64,000 nt of DNA from Spongiibacter taiwanensis (GTDB lineage Bacteria > Pseudomonadota > Gammaproteobacteria > Pseudomonadales > Spongiibacteraceae). Positions within the stretch are counted from its first letter, which is position 1. Every line of letters starts with the position of its first letter. Positions 16,270 through 25,980 of the stretch are shown here, piece by piece. The stretch spans positions 1,860,001 through 1,924,000 of the forward strand of contig NZ_CP098455.1 in NCBI RefSeq assembly GCF_023702635.1. The letters run 5' to 3'. Position numbers and translations under genes: made by a program. The notes below the pieces were generated by a model that saw nothing but the letters and a program-made list of their open reading frames with translations, ran no database searches and had not been told where the DNA came from.

Positions 16270-17484
16270 CTAGTGACTGATTTTCGGTTGCGGTAGCGGC
16301 GGCAAGGCTTGCGGGAACGTTTCCAGTGCCTCTCGGGTAAAGCGCTCGCCCTGATCACGCTCACCCATATTGACCAGCAGCCGGCCCAGTTCCAGACACA
16401 CTTCATAGCCGCGCCCCTTGGCGTAGGCAGTCTCAAAGTACTCCCGCGCTTTTCCCCACAGCTCATTGCGCAGGCTGATTCGCCCAAGGGCCAGAAGCAA
16501 CTCCGGGTTGGCAGGCTGCTCCCGAAGCCATTGCTCAGCGGCCGCCAATTGCCGGCCGGGGTCACTGCCCTGCAGACGCCCATAAATTGCGATTAGCTCT
16601 TCAGACCACTGATTCTTTAGCACCTGGCGCAAAAATGCCTCGGCAACCGCTTCGTCGATGCCTTGCAGTTTACGGGCATAAGCGGCAACCAATTCAACAT
16701 CTCGATGCTGGGGTTTATTGAGGGATTTCCACCACGCCTGTAACTCATCAATGTCCCCCTTTTGCGCAGTCTTCTCCAGCCCACCCAACAATGCCTCACG
16801 TTCCAGCTCGCGCAGGCGCTCCTCTGGGTGAAGGTGATACTTGGCAAGCTCCGGTAGCAGAGCCAACAGCCCCGCCCAGTCCTTCAATCTCAGGTAGACC
16901 CGCTCTAGCAATAGCAGCACCGAAGGGTGGCGAGCGGCATTGCGCCGAACCCGAGTCAAGGTTGCCAGCGCCTCCTCTAACTGACCATTGTCGAGCAGCA
17001 GCTCAGCCTGCGTGAGCTCCACCGCAATGCCGGCTTTGGCAGTGGTTCCCTCTGCCAGACCCAGATAACGGCGAGTGGCTTTGCTTTCGCCCAGTGCGTG
17101 GCTCGCCCTGGCTGCCAACAAGTAATTGATCAACGGCGCATCGGTTTCCTCGGCAGACTCGACCAGCAAGCGCCGCGACTTTACCCAATTGCCCTCAACG
17201 AAGGCGATCAACCCCAGCGTGGTTTTGCTCCGGCCACGGCGCAAACGCCGATTGCCAAGATAATTGACTACCCGATCTGAAAGGCGGGCACCCCGACGCA
17301 GCGCGATAAATAGCACCACACCCACCACCAACAGCACCGCCAGCAGACCAAGACCAATCCACAAGGTCATTTCAATAGTGGTCTGACCATAGGCAATGAG
17401 GATGTAGCCCGGATCATACTGAATTGCAGCGGCCAGGCCGGCCGCCACTAACAACGTTAATAAGGCGGCGAAAAAGACTTTCAT
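16270..17484 (-). CDS. hemY: HemY, heme-operon TPR membrane protein
   Basis: This encodes 404 residues. The ATG at 17484 overlaps the hemX stop (ATGA), showing translational coupling; an upstream extension of seven codons is not needed. Two N-terminal transmembrane helices (about residues 3-20 and 39-61) anchor a cytoplasmic or periplasmic TPR-rich domain (LLLALGRISLRNELWGKAREYFETAY). This proteobacterial HemY is the non-enzymatic type, unrelated to Bacillus protoporphyrinogen oxidase. Its exact task is unclear; it is encoded at the end of hemCDXY as in Pseudomonas and is thought to organise tetrapyrrole enzymes. Confidence 0.9.
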   Translation of the reverse strand: MKVFFAALLTLLVAAGLAAAIQYDPGYILIAYGQTTIEMTLWIGLGLLAVLLVVGVVLFIALRRGARLSDRVVNYLGNRRLRRGRSKTTLGLIAFVEGNWVKSRRLLVESAEETDAPLINYLLAARASHALGESKATRRYLGLAEGTTAKAGIAVELTQAELLLDNGQLEEALATLTRVRRNAARHPSVLLLLERVYLRLKDWAGLLALLPELAKYHLHPEERLRELEREALLGGLEKTAQKGDIDELQAWWKSLNKPQHRDVELVAAYARKLQGIDEAVAEAFLRQVLKNQWSEELIAIYGRLQGSDPGRQLAAAEQWLREQPANPELLLALGRISLRNELWGKAREYFETAYAKGRGYEVCLELGRLLVNMGERDQGERFTREALETFPQALPPLPQPKISH

Positions 17485-18734
17485 CCACCCACCTCTTGCT
17501 GCCAACGCCGGCTATCGATAAAGGTTTTCAAGGCCGCCAGCGACGCGGAAATATCAGGCATTTGACGATCCAGCGGCACCGCCATCAACTCATCGAGCTG
17601 CTGCAAAATACCCTGCAAGCGGTCATCGAGCTGGTAGTACTTGGTCAACCACTCTCTGGCCTGACCCAGGGAGCGCTGATACAGCGCCGGGCGCTCTGCC
17701 AGCAGCGCCATCTGCGCCTGCTCGACCATCAACTGCAGGCTGTAACCCAGCGCAGCTTCCTGCTCAGGTGCCAGCACCGGTTGAAAGTTCTCCTCGCGAT
17801 GACGAATGCGAATGTAACTGCGCAGTTTTTCCCATGCCCGGCGAAAGCCATTGGCCAGGCGGTCCTGCCAGTTGCTGTCGGCGGGAGGAACCGGTTCAGC
17901 TTCGTAACGGGGCGCATCAAACAGGGAAAGACTGCTGAAAGATTGAGACAAGCCCTCAAGACGCAAATAGACCCCTTCGGTGTCAAACTGCGCCACCCCT
18001 TGCAGGGCAGACAGCTCCCGGGCGATTTCGGCACGCACCGTGTGCAGACCGGGATCATCCATCTCTTCAAGCACGCGATCGGCACTGGCCAACAACTGGC
18101 CTGCAGCCTTGGCATCTCGGCCCAACTGCAATCGCTGATTGGCCAACCTCAGCAAATATTCCGCTTCGGCAACTAACCAGTCTTTGCGATCGACGGTGGC
18201 CAGCTTATCTACCTGGGCAGTCAGCGCCTGGCTGCGACTGAGCAGTTGCGACACCTGCTGCTGCTGATCGGCGCGAAGCTGAGAGAGACTCTCCCGCTGA
18301 CTTTCGAGGCTGCCAAGCAAGCGGTTTTGCTGCTTCTCAAGTTGCTCCACGTCCGTTTTCAGCGCCGCCAACAACGGGTCCGGCGGCTCGGGCAAAAGGT
18401 ATTGCTGCTGGTACATCCAGGCGCTGGCACCCAGTGCCGCAACGCCAACCAGTAGCGCCAGTAATGCCACCAGAAGGGCGCCACGGCCCGACGACCCCGA
18501 TTTACCACCGGGCTTGTTGCTGCCACGGGACTTGGATTTGCCAGTCACCGGCGCGGCTGCAGGCTTGTCTGAAGCGGCACTGCTCTGCGCAGAGGGTGGG
18601 GTCGAAGGCGGGGCGGGTTTGTCTTCCGCGCCACCTTCGGTTTTGCCTGACACGGCTGCATCACTGGCGCCGGTTGATCCCAGCGGAGATTCCGCATCGG
18701 GGGGAGTGGGCGTGTCTGGTTTATCGCCGCTCAT
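17481..18734 (-). CDS. hemX: HemX, heme-operon membrane protein
   Basis: This encodes 417 residues. The N-terminal about 85 residues are low-complexity Pro/Ala/Ser, followed by one transmembrane helix (GALLVALLALLVGVAALGASAWMY, about 83-106), a Gln/Leu-rich coiled coil (about 120-185) and a helical C-terminal domain with a YLLRLANQRL stretch. This is the HemX family, often labelled uroporphyrinogen-III C-methyltransferase, though it lacks the methyltransferase fold; that label should not be taken as function. It shares an A with the hemD stop codon and overlaps hemY by 4 bp, so the genes form one operon. Confidence 0.92.
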   Translation of the reverse strand: MSGDKPDTPTPPDAESPLGSTGASDAAVSGKTEGGAEDKPAPPSTPPSAQSSAASDKPAAAPVTGKSKSRGSNKPGGKSGSSGRGALLVALLALLVGVAALGASAWMYQQQYLLPEPPDPLLAALKTDVEQLEKQQNRLLGSLESQRESLSQLRADQQQQVSQLLSRSQALTAQVDKLATVDRKDWLVAEAEYLLRLANQRLQLGRDAKAAGQLLASADRVLEEMDDPGLHTVRAEIARELSALQGVAQFDTEGVYLRLEGLSQSFSSLSLFDAPRYEAEPVPPADSNWQDRLANGFRRAWEKLRSYIRIRHREENFQPVLAPEQEAALGYSLQLMVEQAQMALLAERPALYQRSLGQAREWLTKYYQLDDRLQGILQQLDELMAVPLDRQMPDISASLAALKTFIDSRRWQQEVGG

Positions 18735-19537
18735 TATCCTCTCTCAATTTCGCCGAGGGCCATCAGGGTCGCTTCCGTGCCAGCATTTTCCGCCTGCACC
18801 ACCCTGGCATAACCCAAATCATGAGCCAGTTGCGCCACCCGTTCACTGGGCACGACCAGCGTTACATTATTTGTCTGTTCACCTGGCGGGCAATGCCGGT
18901 GAAAATTCGCCAGTGTCTCGCCGCTGTTCAGGCAGACCGCGTTGATCTGATGTTTTACCAGTAATGCGCGCAGTTCGCCATGCTCCAGATCCGGACCCTG
19001 CCGTTGGTAGCATTCAGCATAGTCCACCTTTGCGCCTCGCTGAGTCAGGCCTTGCGCGAGGGATTCCCGTCCACCAACACCGCGGACGATCAGCACTTTT
19101 TCCCCGGTCAGGTTCTGCAAATCCGGCAACGCCAACAAGGCCTCGCTGGTCATTGTCCGACTATCAACGGACTGATCAGGACAGCGTATCGGCAGATCCC
19201 AACGGGCTAACGCCTCGGCAGTTGCCGCCCCGATGGCGTAGGGCACCACCCGCTGCGGCCACTGGGGCCAGTATTGATCAATCAGCGCCATTCCCTGAGC
19301 CACGGCATTGACACTGATAAAGATAACCCGCTGATACAGGTCCAGGTCCAGGATCCGTGTCCGGCTCAGGCGCAGTGCCGGGTTATCTTCCGCCAACGGC
19401 AAAATCTGCAACAGCGGGCAATGCCAGGCCTGGGCTCCGACATCGCGAAGCGCGTCGAGCAAGGTCTCGGCCCGATCCACCGGCCGGGTGACCAGTACTC
19501 GCAGGCCCGGCAGCTCAACCCGCGGATTGATCGCCAT
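18734..19537 (-). CDS. hemD: HemD, uroporphyrinogen-III synthase
   Basis: HemD closes the linear tetrapyrrole hydroxymethylbilane with inversion of ring D to give uroporphyrinogen III. It encodes 267 residues from the ATG at 19537, which overlaps the hemC end by 23 bp; the longer open frame runs antisense-like through hemC and is rejected. The sequence starts typically ([15 protein letters not shown]) and has the second-domain hallmark [20 protein letters not shown] and the [10 protein letters not shown] strand. HemD proteins are weakly conserved, so context (hemC-D-X-Y) adds weight. Confidence 0.93.
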   Translation of the reverse strand: MAINPRVELPGLRVLVTRPVDRAETLLDALRDVGAQAWHCPLLQILPLAEDNPALRLSRTRILDLDLYQRVIFISVNAVAQGMALIDQYWPQWPQRVVPYAIGAATAEALARWDLPIRCPDQSVDSRTMTSEALLALPDLQNLTGEKVLIVRGVGGRESLAQGLTQRGAKVDYAECYQRQGPDLEHGELRALLVKHQINAVCLNSGETLANFHRHCPPGEQTNNVTLVVPSERVAQLAHDLGYARVVQAENAGTEATLMALGEIERG

Positions 19538-20465
19538 ACACCGCTCGCAAAATAGCGTCGGCGCCCTGCGCCAGCAGATCTTCAGCCACAGCAATTCCCA
19601 GCGCCTCAGGGTTATCCAGCGGCCCCCGGGCCTCCGCCACCAATAAGGTGGTGCCGTCAGGTGTACCCACCCGGCCCCGCAACCAAAGCTGCGTGGGATC
19701 CTGCGGATCAACAATGGCATAGCCGGCAATCGGCACCTGACACCCCCCTTCCAGTCGGCGGTTCATTGCCCGCTCGGCGAGAACATCACGGTTGGTAGCA
19801 GCATCGTGCAGGGGCTGCAGCAACGCGATTAGCTCGGCATCATCACTGCGCGTTTCCACCCCGACAGCGCCCTGGCCGCAGGCGGGCAGGCTTTGTTCAA
19901 CGGGCAGCAGCTGGGCAATGCGATCTTGCAGCCTCAGGCGAATCAACCCGGCTGCAGCCAAAATGATCGCGTCAAATTGCCCTTCATCGAGTTTGCGCAA
20001 GCGGGTTTGCACATTGCCCCGCAGACTGGAGACGTTTAAATCTGGGCGCAGCGCTTTTAACTGGCATTCCCGGCGCAAGCTGGATGTCCCCACGTGGGCA
20101 CCCTGGGGCAGGGCATCAAGGGAAGCAAAATGGTTGCTGACAAAGGCGTCCCGGGGGTCTTCCCGTTCACAGATAATGGCCAGCCCCAATCCTTCAGGAA
20201 ACTCCATCGGCACATCCTTCATCGAATGCACGGCGATGTCGGCCCGGTCTTCCAGCATGGCCTGCTCAAGCTCTTTAACGAACAGCGCTTTACCGCCGAT
20301 TTTGGAAAGCGGCGAGTCAAGTAACTGGTCGCCTCGCGTGGTCATTCCCACCAGCTCCACTGCCAGCCCCGGATGGGCCTGTTCCAGGGCCGCTTTGATA
20401 TATTCGGCCTGCCACAGCGCCAGTAGGCTTTCTCGGGTGGCGATGCGAACAGTCTGGCGGGGCAT
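19515..20465 (-). CDS. hemC: HemC, porphobilinogen deaminase
   Basis: HemC polymerises four porphobilinogens into hydroxymethylbilane. The 316-residue protein keeps the catalytic Asp84 (HSMKDVP) and Cys242 (LEGGCQVP), which carries the dipyrromethane cofactor, at the same numbering as the E. coli enzyme. Arginine-rich substrate loops ([23 protein letters not shown]) are intact. The ATG at 20465 has an aggaag ribosome site. It is first in the hemCDXY operon and sits just downstream of algR, as in Pseudomonas. Confidence 0.98.
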   Translation of the reverse strand: MPRQTVRIATRESLLALWQAEYIKAALEQAHPGLAVELVGMTTRGDQLLDSPLSKIGGKALFVKELEQAMLEDRADIAVHSMKDVPMEFPEGLGLAIICEREDPRDAFVSNHFASLDALPQGAHVGTSSLRRECQLKALRPDLNVSSLRGNVQTRLRKLDEGQFDAIILAAAGLIRLRLQDRIAQLLPVEQSLPACGQGAVGVETRSDDAELIALLQPLHDAATNRDVLAERAMNRRLEGGCQVPIAGYAIVDPQDPTQLWLRGRVGTPDGTTLLVAEARGPLDNPEALGIAVAEDLLAQGADAILRAVYGDQSAG

Positions 20466-20544
20466 AAGCTTCTTCCTGCAAGTTGGAGGGTGGACGACAA
20501 GAGCCGGCTATCATACGCCAGCAAGGGGAAGCGATAAAATCGCG

Positions 20545-21324
20545 TTAGTCCCCGCTGCCCTGCCCAGACTGGCCCAGCCGCGCCTTGAACGCCGACAGGT
20601 GGCGACGACTGATCACCGGCCCCTGATCAACATCGCGCAGCACCACCCGGTAGCGCCCGGCAGCGCTGCGGCGCATCCCCGTTACCTGGGCCCACACAAC
20701 GAGCGCATTGCGATGAACCCGCTGAACTGCAGCGCCGAGCTGATCTTCAAGCTCTTTCAAACTGTCGTCCAGAATCAATTCGCCGCCTGTGTGCACGGCA
20801 GACACATACTTATTATCCGCGTGAAAATAGCGGACCTGGGAAAAGGGCAGGCGTTGCATCCCGGCAGCGCTGCGGGCGCAGAACTCCCGACCATCTACGG
20901 AATTTCTCTCAGCAATAGCCGTGGCATCGAGCGCGTTGAGCTGGGCGCGGTTCAAACGGGACGCGCGAGCCAGCGCCTGACGCAGCTTGTCCCGCGTCAC
21001 CGGTTTTAACAGGTAGGCTACCGCTTGCGCCTCAAAAGCAGCGATGGCGTGCTCATCGTATGCCGTACAAAAAATGACCGCCGGTGCTGGTTGCTCGGCG
21101 CTTGTATGCCGAGCCATCAATTGCTGGGCCACCGCCAGACCATTGATGCCGGGCATTTCGATATCGAGCAGCACCACATCGACCGGCGTCTCGGCAAAAC
21201 AGCTCAGCGCCTGCTCGCCGTTTTCCGCCTCGGTCACCGGCGCCACCTCGCCCACGGATGCAAGCAAACGCAGCATCCGCTGCCGGGCCAGGGGCTCATC
21301 GTCCACCACCATGACACTCATCAT
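20545..21324 (-). CDS. algR: AlgR-type LytTR response regulator
   Basis: This encodes 259 residues. The receiver domain (about 1-120) has the acidic pair Asp8/Asp9, the phospho-acceptor Asp54 (LLDIEMPG) and the conserved Lys of VAYLLKPV. The C-terminal LytTR DNA-binding domain (about 150-250) includes RYFHADNKYV and VHRNALV. In Pseudomonas AlgR controls alginate production, twitching and virulence; here targets are unknown. Its ATG overlaps the algZ stop (ATGA), so kinase and regulator are co-translated, followed by hemC. Confidence 0.93.
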   Translation of the reverse strand: MMSVMVVDDEPLARQRMLRLLASVGEVAPVTEAENGEQALSCFAETPVDVVLLDIEMPGINGLAVAQQLMARHTSAEQPAPAVIFCTAYDEHAIAAFEAQAVAYLLKPVTRDKLRQALARASRLNRAQLNALDATAIAERNSVDGREFCARSAAGMQRLPFSQVRYFHADNKYVSAVHTGGELILDDSLKELEDQLGAAVQRVHRNALVVWAQVTGMRRSAAGRYRVVLRDVDQGPVISRRHLSAFKARLGQSGQGSGD

Positions 21325-22409
21325 GGGGCCACCTCACCAGCAGGGCCTGTGGTGGGCAAATTCAGGCGCGCAACAAAATAATCCTCTGCGGAGTGCATTT
21401 GCAGCGAAGCCCGGCTGCCGTACAGGGCTTCCAGACGCTGGCGAATATTGTTGCCTCCCTGGCCATTGCCAGCGCCCCTGGCAGCGAGCGGCGGACAAGG
21501 GTTGCGAATCTCCACGGTGATCATGCCGTCACGATGAACAACCTGCACATGCAGAGTACCGCCGCCGGGCAGGCGCTGAATGCCATGCAAAATCGCATTT
21601 TCCAACAGCGGCTGCAAAATGAGTGACGGGACCCGCACCGGGGAATGTGACGCAGTTTCTTGCCAGTCCACCTGTAGTCGATCGGCGAGGCGGTTTTGCT
21701 CAATGCGAAGGTAGCTTTGACATAGCGCCCGCTCCTCAGACCAGCTCACCCGCTTCTGGCTGCCACTGAGGTTTGCCCGAAACAGCGCCGCCAGATCCTC
21801 AACGGCCTGCTCTGCCCGCTGGGGGTCAACCACAATCAAGCTGGAGATACTGTTCAGGGTGTTAAAAAGAAAGTGAGGACGAATCCGGGATTGCAGGGCA
21901 TCCAGTCGCGCGTTCAATGCGCTTTGTTGCCGCTCACGCAGCTGCTGGCCCAAGTAGATATACCGCAGGCTGATGCCAATGATAATGGTCGCCAACACCA
22001 GACTGTCGAGAATCCACCACCAATCCAGGCCTGCGATCCCCTCGTTGCCGGTGGCGGACAATATCATCTGGCACGACACACTCAGCAGCGCGACCCACAA
22101 CAGGCAAACGATAAAACTCAGCCCGGCGCTGCGGGCCGTGCCCAGCCGGGCAAAAACTCCACGAAGTCGGCAAAGCAACGCGGCGGCGCCCAGGGTTCCC
22201 CACAGCAAAAACAAGGAGGCATAGGCGAGCAGCAGAAAATCGAACTGGCGCACACCGGATAACAGAACGGTGTAGGCCACCGCCAGCAATTCGGACAACA
22301 GCACCAGCATGAGCAGCGATGTGGGGCTGCACACATCACCAACAAAGGGCGCCGGGCGCGCTGGCCCGGCGCCCTCGTCGACCAGTTTGTTTGAGGTAGT
22401 CACTGCCAC
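21321..22409 (-). CDS. algZ: AlgZ/FimS-type sensor histidine kinase
   Basis: This 362-residue protein belongs to the LytS/YehU-like kinase group (His_kinase PF06580 type). Four hydrophobic helices occupy about residues 31-155. The phosphorylated histidine is His179 in the family motif RIRPHFLFNTLNSI. The ATP-binding region is seen as LILQPLLENAILHGI and GNGQGGNNIRQRLEALYG. It pairs with the adjacent algR and, as in Pseudomonas, lies between argH and algR, although one extra gene is inserted before argH here. Confidence 0.93.
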   Translation of the reverse strand: MAVTTSNKLVDEGAGPARPAPFVGDVCSPTSLLMLVLLSELLAVAYTVLLSGVRQFDFLLLAYASLFLLWGTLGAAALLCRLRGVFARLGTARSAGLSFIVCLLWVALLSVSCQMILSATGNEGIAGLDWWWILDSLVLATIIIGISLRYIYLGQQLRERQQSALNARLDALQSRIRPHFLFNTLNSISSLIVVDPQRAEQAVEDLAALFRANLSGSQKRVSWSEERALCQSYLRIEQNRLADRLQVDWQETASHSPVRVPSLILQPLLENAILHGIQRLPGGGTLHVQVVHRDGMITVEIRNPCPPLAARGAGNGQGGNNIRQRLEALYGSRASLQMHSAEDYFVARLNLPTTGPAGEVAP

Positions 22410-22516
22410 AATGAAACGCCTGCCCGCTGGGATGGCTGAATCATAGCAGGACTTGGCAAGCCGCTGAAAAGCGACACCGCCAGGCGCCGCTTGATGAATA
22501 CATGCTTGCTTGAAAA

Positions 22517-24163
22517 TCAGTTGGGGTCGAAGCGGGTCCAGCCGTCAAACCACTGGGGCTGAGTACCGGGGCGAACGGCGCCGCGATAAGTAGCGGCCTC
22601 GTCCCAGAACTCACCTTCGGGAATCGCCACTGCGCCATGCCCGGCGGGGGAATCCACCGGCAACTGCAGTGCCGCCACGGTGTAATCCACCGGGTTGCCC
22701 TGCCACAGAGGCTGGGCAAACAGCTCGCCACGGCTGCGAAAGTAGCTCAGCTCGTCCAGGCCATTGTCATCATTCTGCGCCCCCGCTTCATCGGCAAAAA
22801 AGGTATTGCCGCCGGGGCCCACATTGCTGATCGCCAAACCGCTGAAACTGAGGCTGCCGTCGCTGGCATTGGCGCTGGTGGCCGAATCTTTAATGTCGAT
22901 GGCTTCGCCAGAGAAACCGCTGATCAGCACATTGTGAAAGTGCCCGGCGGTGCCGCGGCGCAGGGTCATGCCCCGCTGAAACTTCTCGCCGCTGCGCATG
23001 CTCAGCAAGCTGACATTGTAAAGCAGGGGTTCAGAGCGGGGCTTGGCCAGATGATCACTGTCGAGGTTATCCGCTTCGATGGCGTTGTCGCCAACGTCGG
23101 GGTATTGCACCACCAGCAGATGCTGCACCCGGCCTTGCCAGCCCATATCCCAGTCGAGGGAGTCATCCCCCGCGCCGGTGATAATGACGTTCTTCAAATC
23201 AACACTGCCACCAAAAATTTCCACACCATCATCCAGCGAGCGGTGCACCTGCACGTTGCGCAGAATCGTGTTGCTGCCGCAGCCGCCCAGGGTCAGGCCA
23301 TTGAGTTCATTATTGGCATAGACTTCAAAGCCGGCGTATTCAATGCGAGCGAACTCCAGCACGCCGCAGCTATCTTCGGCGCGGCCGCCGCCGAATGCGC
23401 CGCGGCTGTCATCGGCAGGAACCCCTTCAATCTGGGCGTAGCGATTATTCACCGGCGCCGCGCCCAGCAATACCAGACCGCCCCAATCCCCGGCATGGCG
23501 TTCTCCTGGCGCGTTGGCGCTGGTGAAAACCACGGGTGCTCTGGCGTTGCCCCGAGCTTCAATACGCGCATCCCGGGTGACGACCAGGGCGCTGCCGGCA
23601 GCGCCCTGAACCACGGTGCCCGCATCGATGGTCAACAGGCCACCGGCTTCCACATACACCACCCCGTCAAGCTGCCAGATCCGGTCGGCGGTCCAGTGAT
23701 GTTTGCCATACAGCGGGCCAGCGACCGACTCCACGTTGCTGCTGGTGCCGCCGCCAAAGATAAAGACCAGGCCTGCGGCAAGGCAGGCCACCGCCGCCGC
23801 GGCTACCAAGCCCAACATCGAGCGCTGCCGTTTATCGGTGGCGTTGTCCGCGTTACCTGGCCTCCCCGCCGTGATGGTTTCCGCGATATCGGGATTGAAA
23901 GGTAAACCCGCGTCACCTGCCGAGCTGGTGTGAGTGAGTTCGCCGTCCACGTTGAGTTGGCGCAAGCGCTTACCGAGTTCACGAATTTCTGCGTTTCCAC
24001 TGATCGCAGCCTGATCAATGAGCTCTCGCCGATACTGGCTATCTTTAAGCAGCGTGCTGAAATGCACGTAACGCACACCGCCGTCGCCGTGCTTGTCGTA
24101 GGTCTGCTTTAACTGCCACAGCAGTTCCACCAAGCGCGCCCGGGGAGAAGAAACCTCGGCCAT
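22517..24163 (-). CDS. Membrane-anchored beta-helix repeat protein
   Basis: This encodes 548 residues in three parts. Residues 1-112 are a soluble, mostly helical domain. A single transmembrane segment follows (about 115-137, SMLGLVAAAAVACLAAGLVF). The rest is a 400-residue periplasmic or surface domain rich in short beta-turn repeats: GDWGGLVLLGAAPVN, GGGRAEDSCGVLEFARIEYAGFE, NELNGLTLGGCG, SLDDGVEIFGGSVDLKNV, GAGDDSLDWDMGWQG. These match a widespread right-handed beta-helix type found in secreted bacterial proteins. No signal peptidase site is evident, so it is a type II membrane protein. It interrupts the conserved argH-algZ junction. Function unknown. Confidence 0.65.
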   Translation of the reverse strand: MAEVSSPRARLVELLWQLKQTYDKHGDGGVRYVHFSTLLKDSQYRRELIDQAAISGNAEIRELGKRLRQLNVDGELTHTSSAGDAGLPFNPDIAETITAGRPGNADNATDKRQRSMLGLVAAAAVACLAAGLVFIFGGGTSSNVESVAGPLYGKHHWTADRIWQLDGVVYVEAGGLLTIDAGTVVQGAAGSALVVTRDARIEARGNARAPVVFTSANAPGERHAGDWGGLVLLGAAPVNNRYAQIEGVPADDSRGAFGGGRAEDSCGVLEFARIEYAGFEVYANNELNGLTLGGCGSNTILRNVQVHRSLDDGVEIFGGSVDLKNVIITGAGDDSLDWDMGWQGRVQHLLVVQYPDVGDNAIEADNLDSDHLAKPRSEPLLYNVSLLSMRSGEKFQRGMTLRRGTAGHFHNVLISGFSGEAIDIKDSATSANASDGSLSFSGLAISNVGPGGNTFFADEAGAQNDDNGLDELSYFRSRGELFAQPLWQGNPVDYTVAALQLPVDSPAGHGAVAIPEGEFWDEAATYRGAVRPGTQPQWFDGWTRFDPN

Positions 24164-24321
24164 TGTCCGCCCTCAACTAACGAATGGATTATTCAGGCGG
24201 CAAGTATCCGTAGACTTTGTGACAAGAACATGACGTAAGTACACATACGGCCAGCAATGTCCGGCCTGCGAAAGGGGCACCAACAAGGCCGGCGCGAGGC
24301 TAAACGCCAAGCCGCTATTGC

Positions 24322-24330
24322 TGGTATAAT
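24322..24330 (+). promoter_or_regulatory. Extended -10 promoter element upstream of argH
   Basis: tggtataat is a perfect TATAAT (24325-24330) with the TGn extension, 72 bp before the argH ATG. No good -35 is visible, which is usual for extended -10 promoters. Confidence 0.6.
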
Positions 24331-24401
24331 GCGCGCCTTTTCGCACCCGCAATCAACCGAGCAGCATGGCCGTCGCCGCGGCCAGTACAGGAAAGCAACC
24401 G

Positions 24402-25802
24402 ATGAGCAATGAAGAGACCAGCATCAAACCCTGGGGCGGCCGTTTTTCCGAGGCAACCGACGCTTTCGTCGAGCGCTTCACCGCGTCAGTGACCTTTGAT
24501 CAACGACTCTACCACCACGACATCAACGGCTCGCTGGCCCACGCCGCCATGTTGGCCAAGGTAGGGGTGCTCAGCGACGACGAGTTGCAACAGATTCAAA
24601 GCGGGCTGGAAGCCATCCGCAAAGAAATTGAAACCGGCAACTTTAATTGGTCGGTCAGCCTTGAAGATGTGCACATGAACATCGAGGCCCGGCTCACCGA
24701 CAAGATCGGCATCACCGGCAAAAAACTGCACACCGGCCGCTCACGCAATGACCAGGTTGCCACCGATATTCGCCTGTACCTGCGCGATGAAATCGGCGTA
24801 ATTGTCGGCGAACTGACTCGACTGCAATCGGGCCTGATCGACCTGGCCACCCGGGAGGCCGACACCATCATGCCCGGCTTCACCCACTTGCAAACGGCCC
24901 AGCCGGTCACCTTCGGCCACCATATTCTGGCCTGGAATGAAATGCTGGAGCGGGACTTTGGCCGCCTGCAGGACTGTGCCACACGACTCAACCAATGTCC
25001 CTTGGGCGCCGCTGCCCTGGCGGGCACCACCTACCCCATCGACCGGCATTACAGCGCACAGCTGCTCGGCTTTGACGGCCCCACCGAAAACTCTCTGGAC
25101 TCGGTCAGCGATCGCGACTTTGCCATTGAGTTTGCCGCGGCAGCCAGTTTGATCATGACCCACCTGTCGCGCTTCAGCGAAGAGTTGGTGCTGTGGACCT
25201 CCTCCCAGTTCAACTTCGTGAACCTGCCCGACCGGTTCTGTACCGGCTCCAGCATTATGCCCCAGAAGAAAAACCCCGACGTGCCAGAACTGATTCGGGG
25301 CAAGGTCGGCCGGGTGAATGGCCATCTGTTCAGCCTGCTGACCTTGATGAAATCCCAACCCCTGGCCTACAACAAGGACAACCAGGAAGACAAAGAGCCC
25401 CTGTTCGATATCATTGATACCCTACGCGACAGCCTCAAGGCCTACGCCGATATGGCACCGGCAATTACCGTGAATGCCGAGGTCACTCGGGAGGCGGCTC
25501 TGCGGGGCTTTTCCACGGCCACCGATCTGGCCGACTACCTGGTACGCAAGGGCTTGCCCTTCCGCGACGCCCACGAAGTCGTCGGCAAATCCGTCGCCTT
25601 TGGCATCAAGGAAGGTCGCGACCTATCCCAACTCAGTCTGGCCGAGCTGCAGCAGTTCAGCACCCTGATCGACGAGGACGTCTTCGACGTACTCACCCTT
25701 GAGGGCTCAGTAAACGCGCGCAACCACATTGGTGGAACGGCACCCGCCCAGGTGAAAGCCGCCGCCCAGCGGGCCGCGGAGAAGTTGGCCCAGCGCAGCT
25801 GA
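24402..25802 (+). CDS. argH: ArgH, argininosuccinate lyase
   Basis: ArgH splits argininosuccinate into arginine and fumarate, the last step of arginine synthesis. It encodes 466 residues from the ATG at 24402, preceded by aggaa; an upstream ATG 36 bp earlier adds an atypical N-terminus. The fumarase/ASL superfamily signature [12 protein letters not shown] is at about 282-293 (with the catalytic serine). His161 in FTHLQTAQP and the substrate loop [10 protein letters not shown] (112-121) are intact. It is divergent from the beta-helix gene. Confidence 0.98.
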   Translation: MSNEETSIKPWGGRFSEATDAFVERFTASVTFDQRLYHHDINGSLAHAAMLAKVGVLSDDELQQIQSGLEAIRKEIETGNFNWSVSLEDVHMNIEARLTDKIGITGKKLHTGRSRNDQVATDIRLYLRDEIGVIVGELTRLQSGLIDLATREADTIMPGFTHLQTAQPVTFGHHILAWNEMLERDFGRLQDCATRLNQCPLGAAALAGTTYPIDRHYSAQLLGFDGPTENSLDSVSDRDFAIEFAAAASLIMTHLSRFSEELVLWTSSQFNFVNLPDRFCTGSSIMPQKKNPDVPELIRGKVGRVNGHLFSLLTLMKSQPLAYNKDNQEDKEPLFDIIDTLRDSLKAYADMAPAITVNAEVTREAALRGFSTATDLADYLVRKGLPFRDAHEVVGKSVAFGIKEGRDLSQLSLAELQQFSTLIDEDVFDVLTLEGSVNARNHIGGTAPAQVKAAAQRAAEKLAQRS

Positions 25803-25980
25803 TCTGACCGACACCAAAATTTATCTTTCTAAGAAGGCAATTACCCTTTTTGGTGGTATGGTAAACCCTTTGGTGCGCGCTCAATCCGCTAGTCGTTTCA
25901 CCTGACGCCGATTAGCTTCGGCGCAGATGACGGCGCACGATCTGACGCCAACCCTTTTTGCCTCAGGAGTTCTACACCCC

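Noticed and set aside
22637-23905. 422-codon plus-strand frame
   Set aside because: It is antisense to the beta-helix gene, with no ribosome site or recognisable domain.
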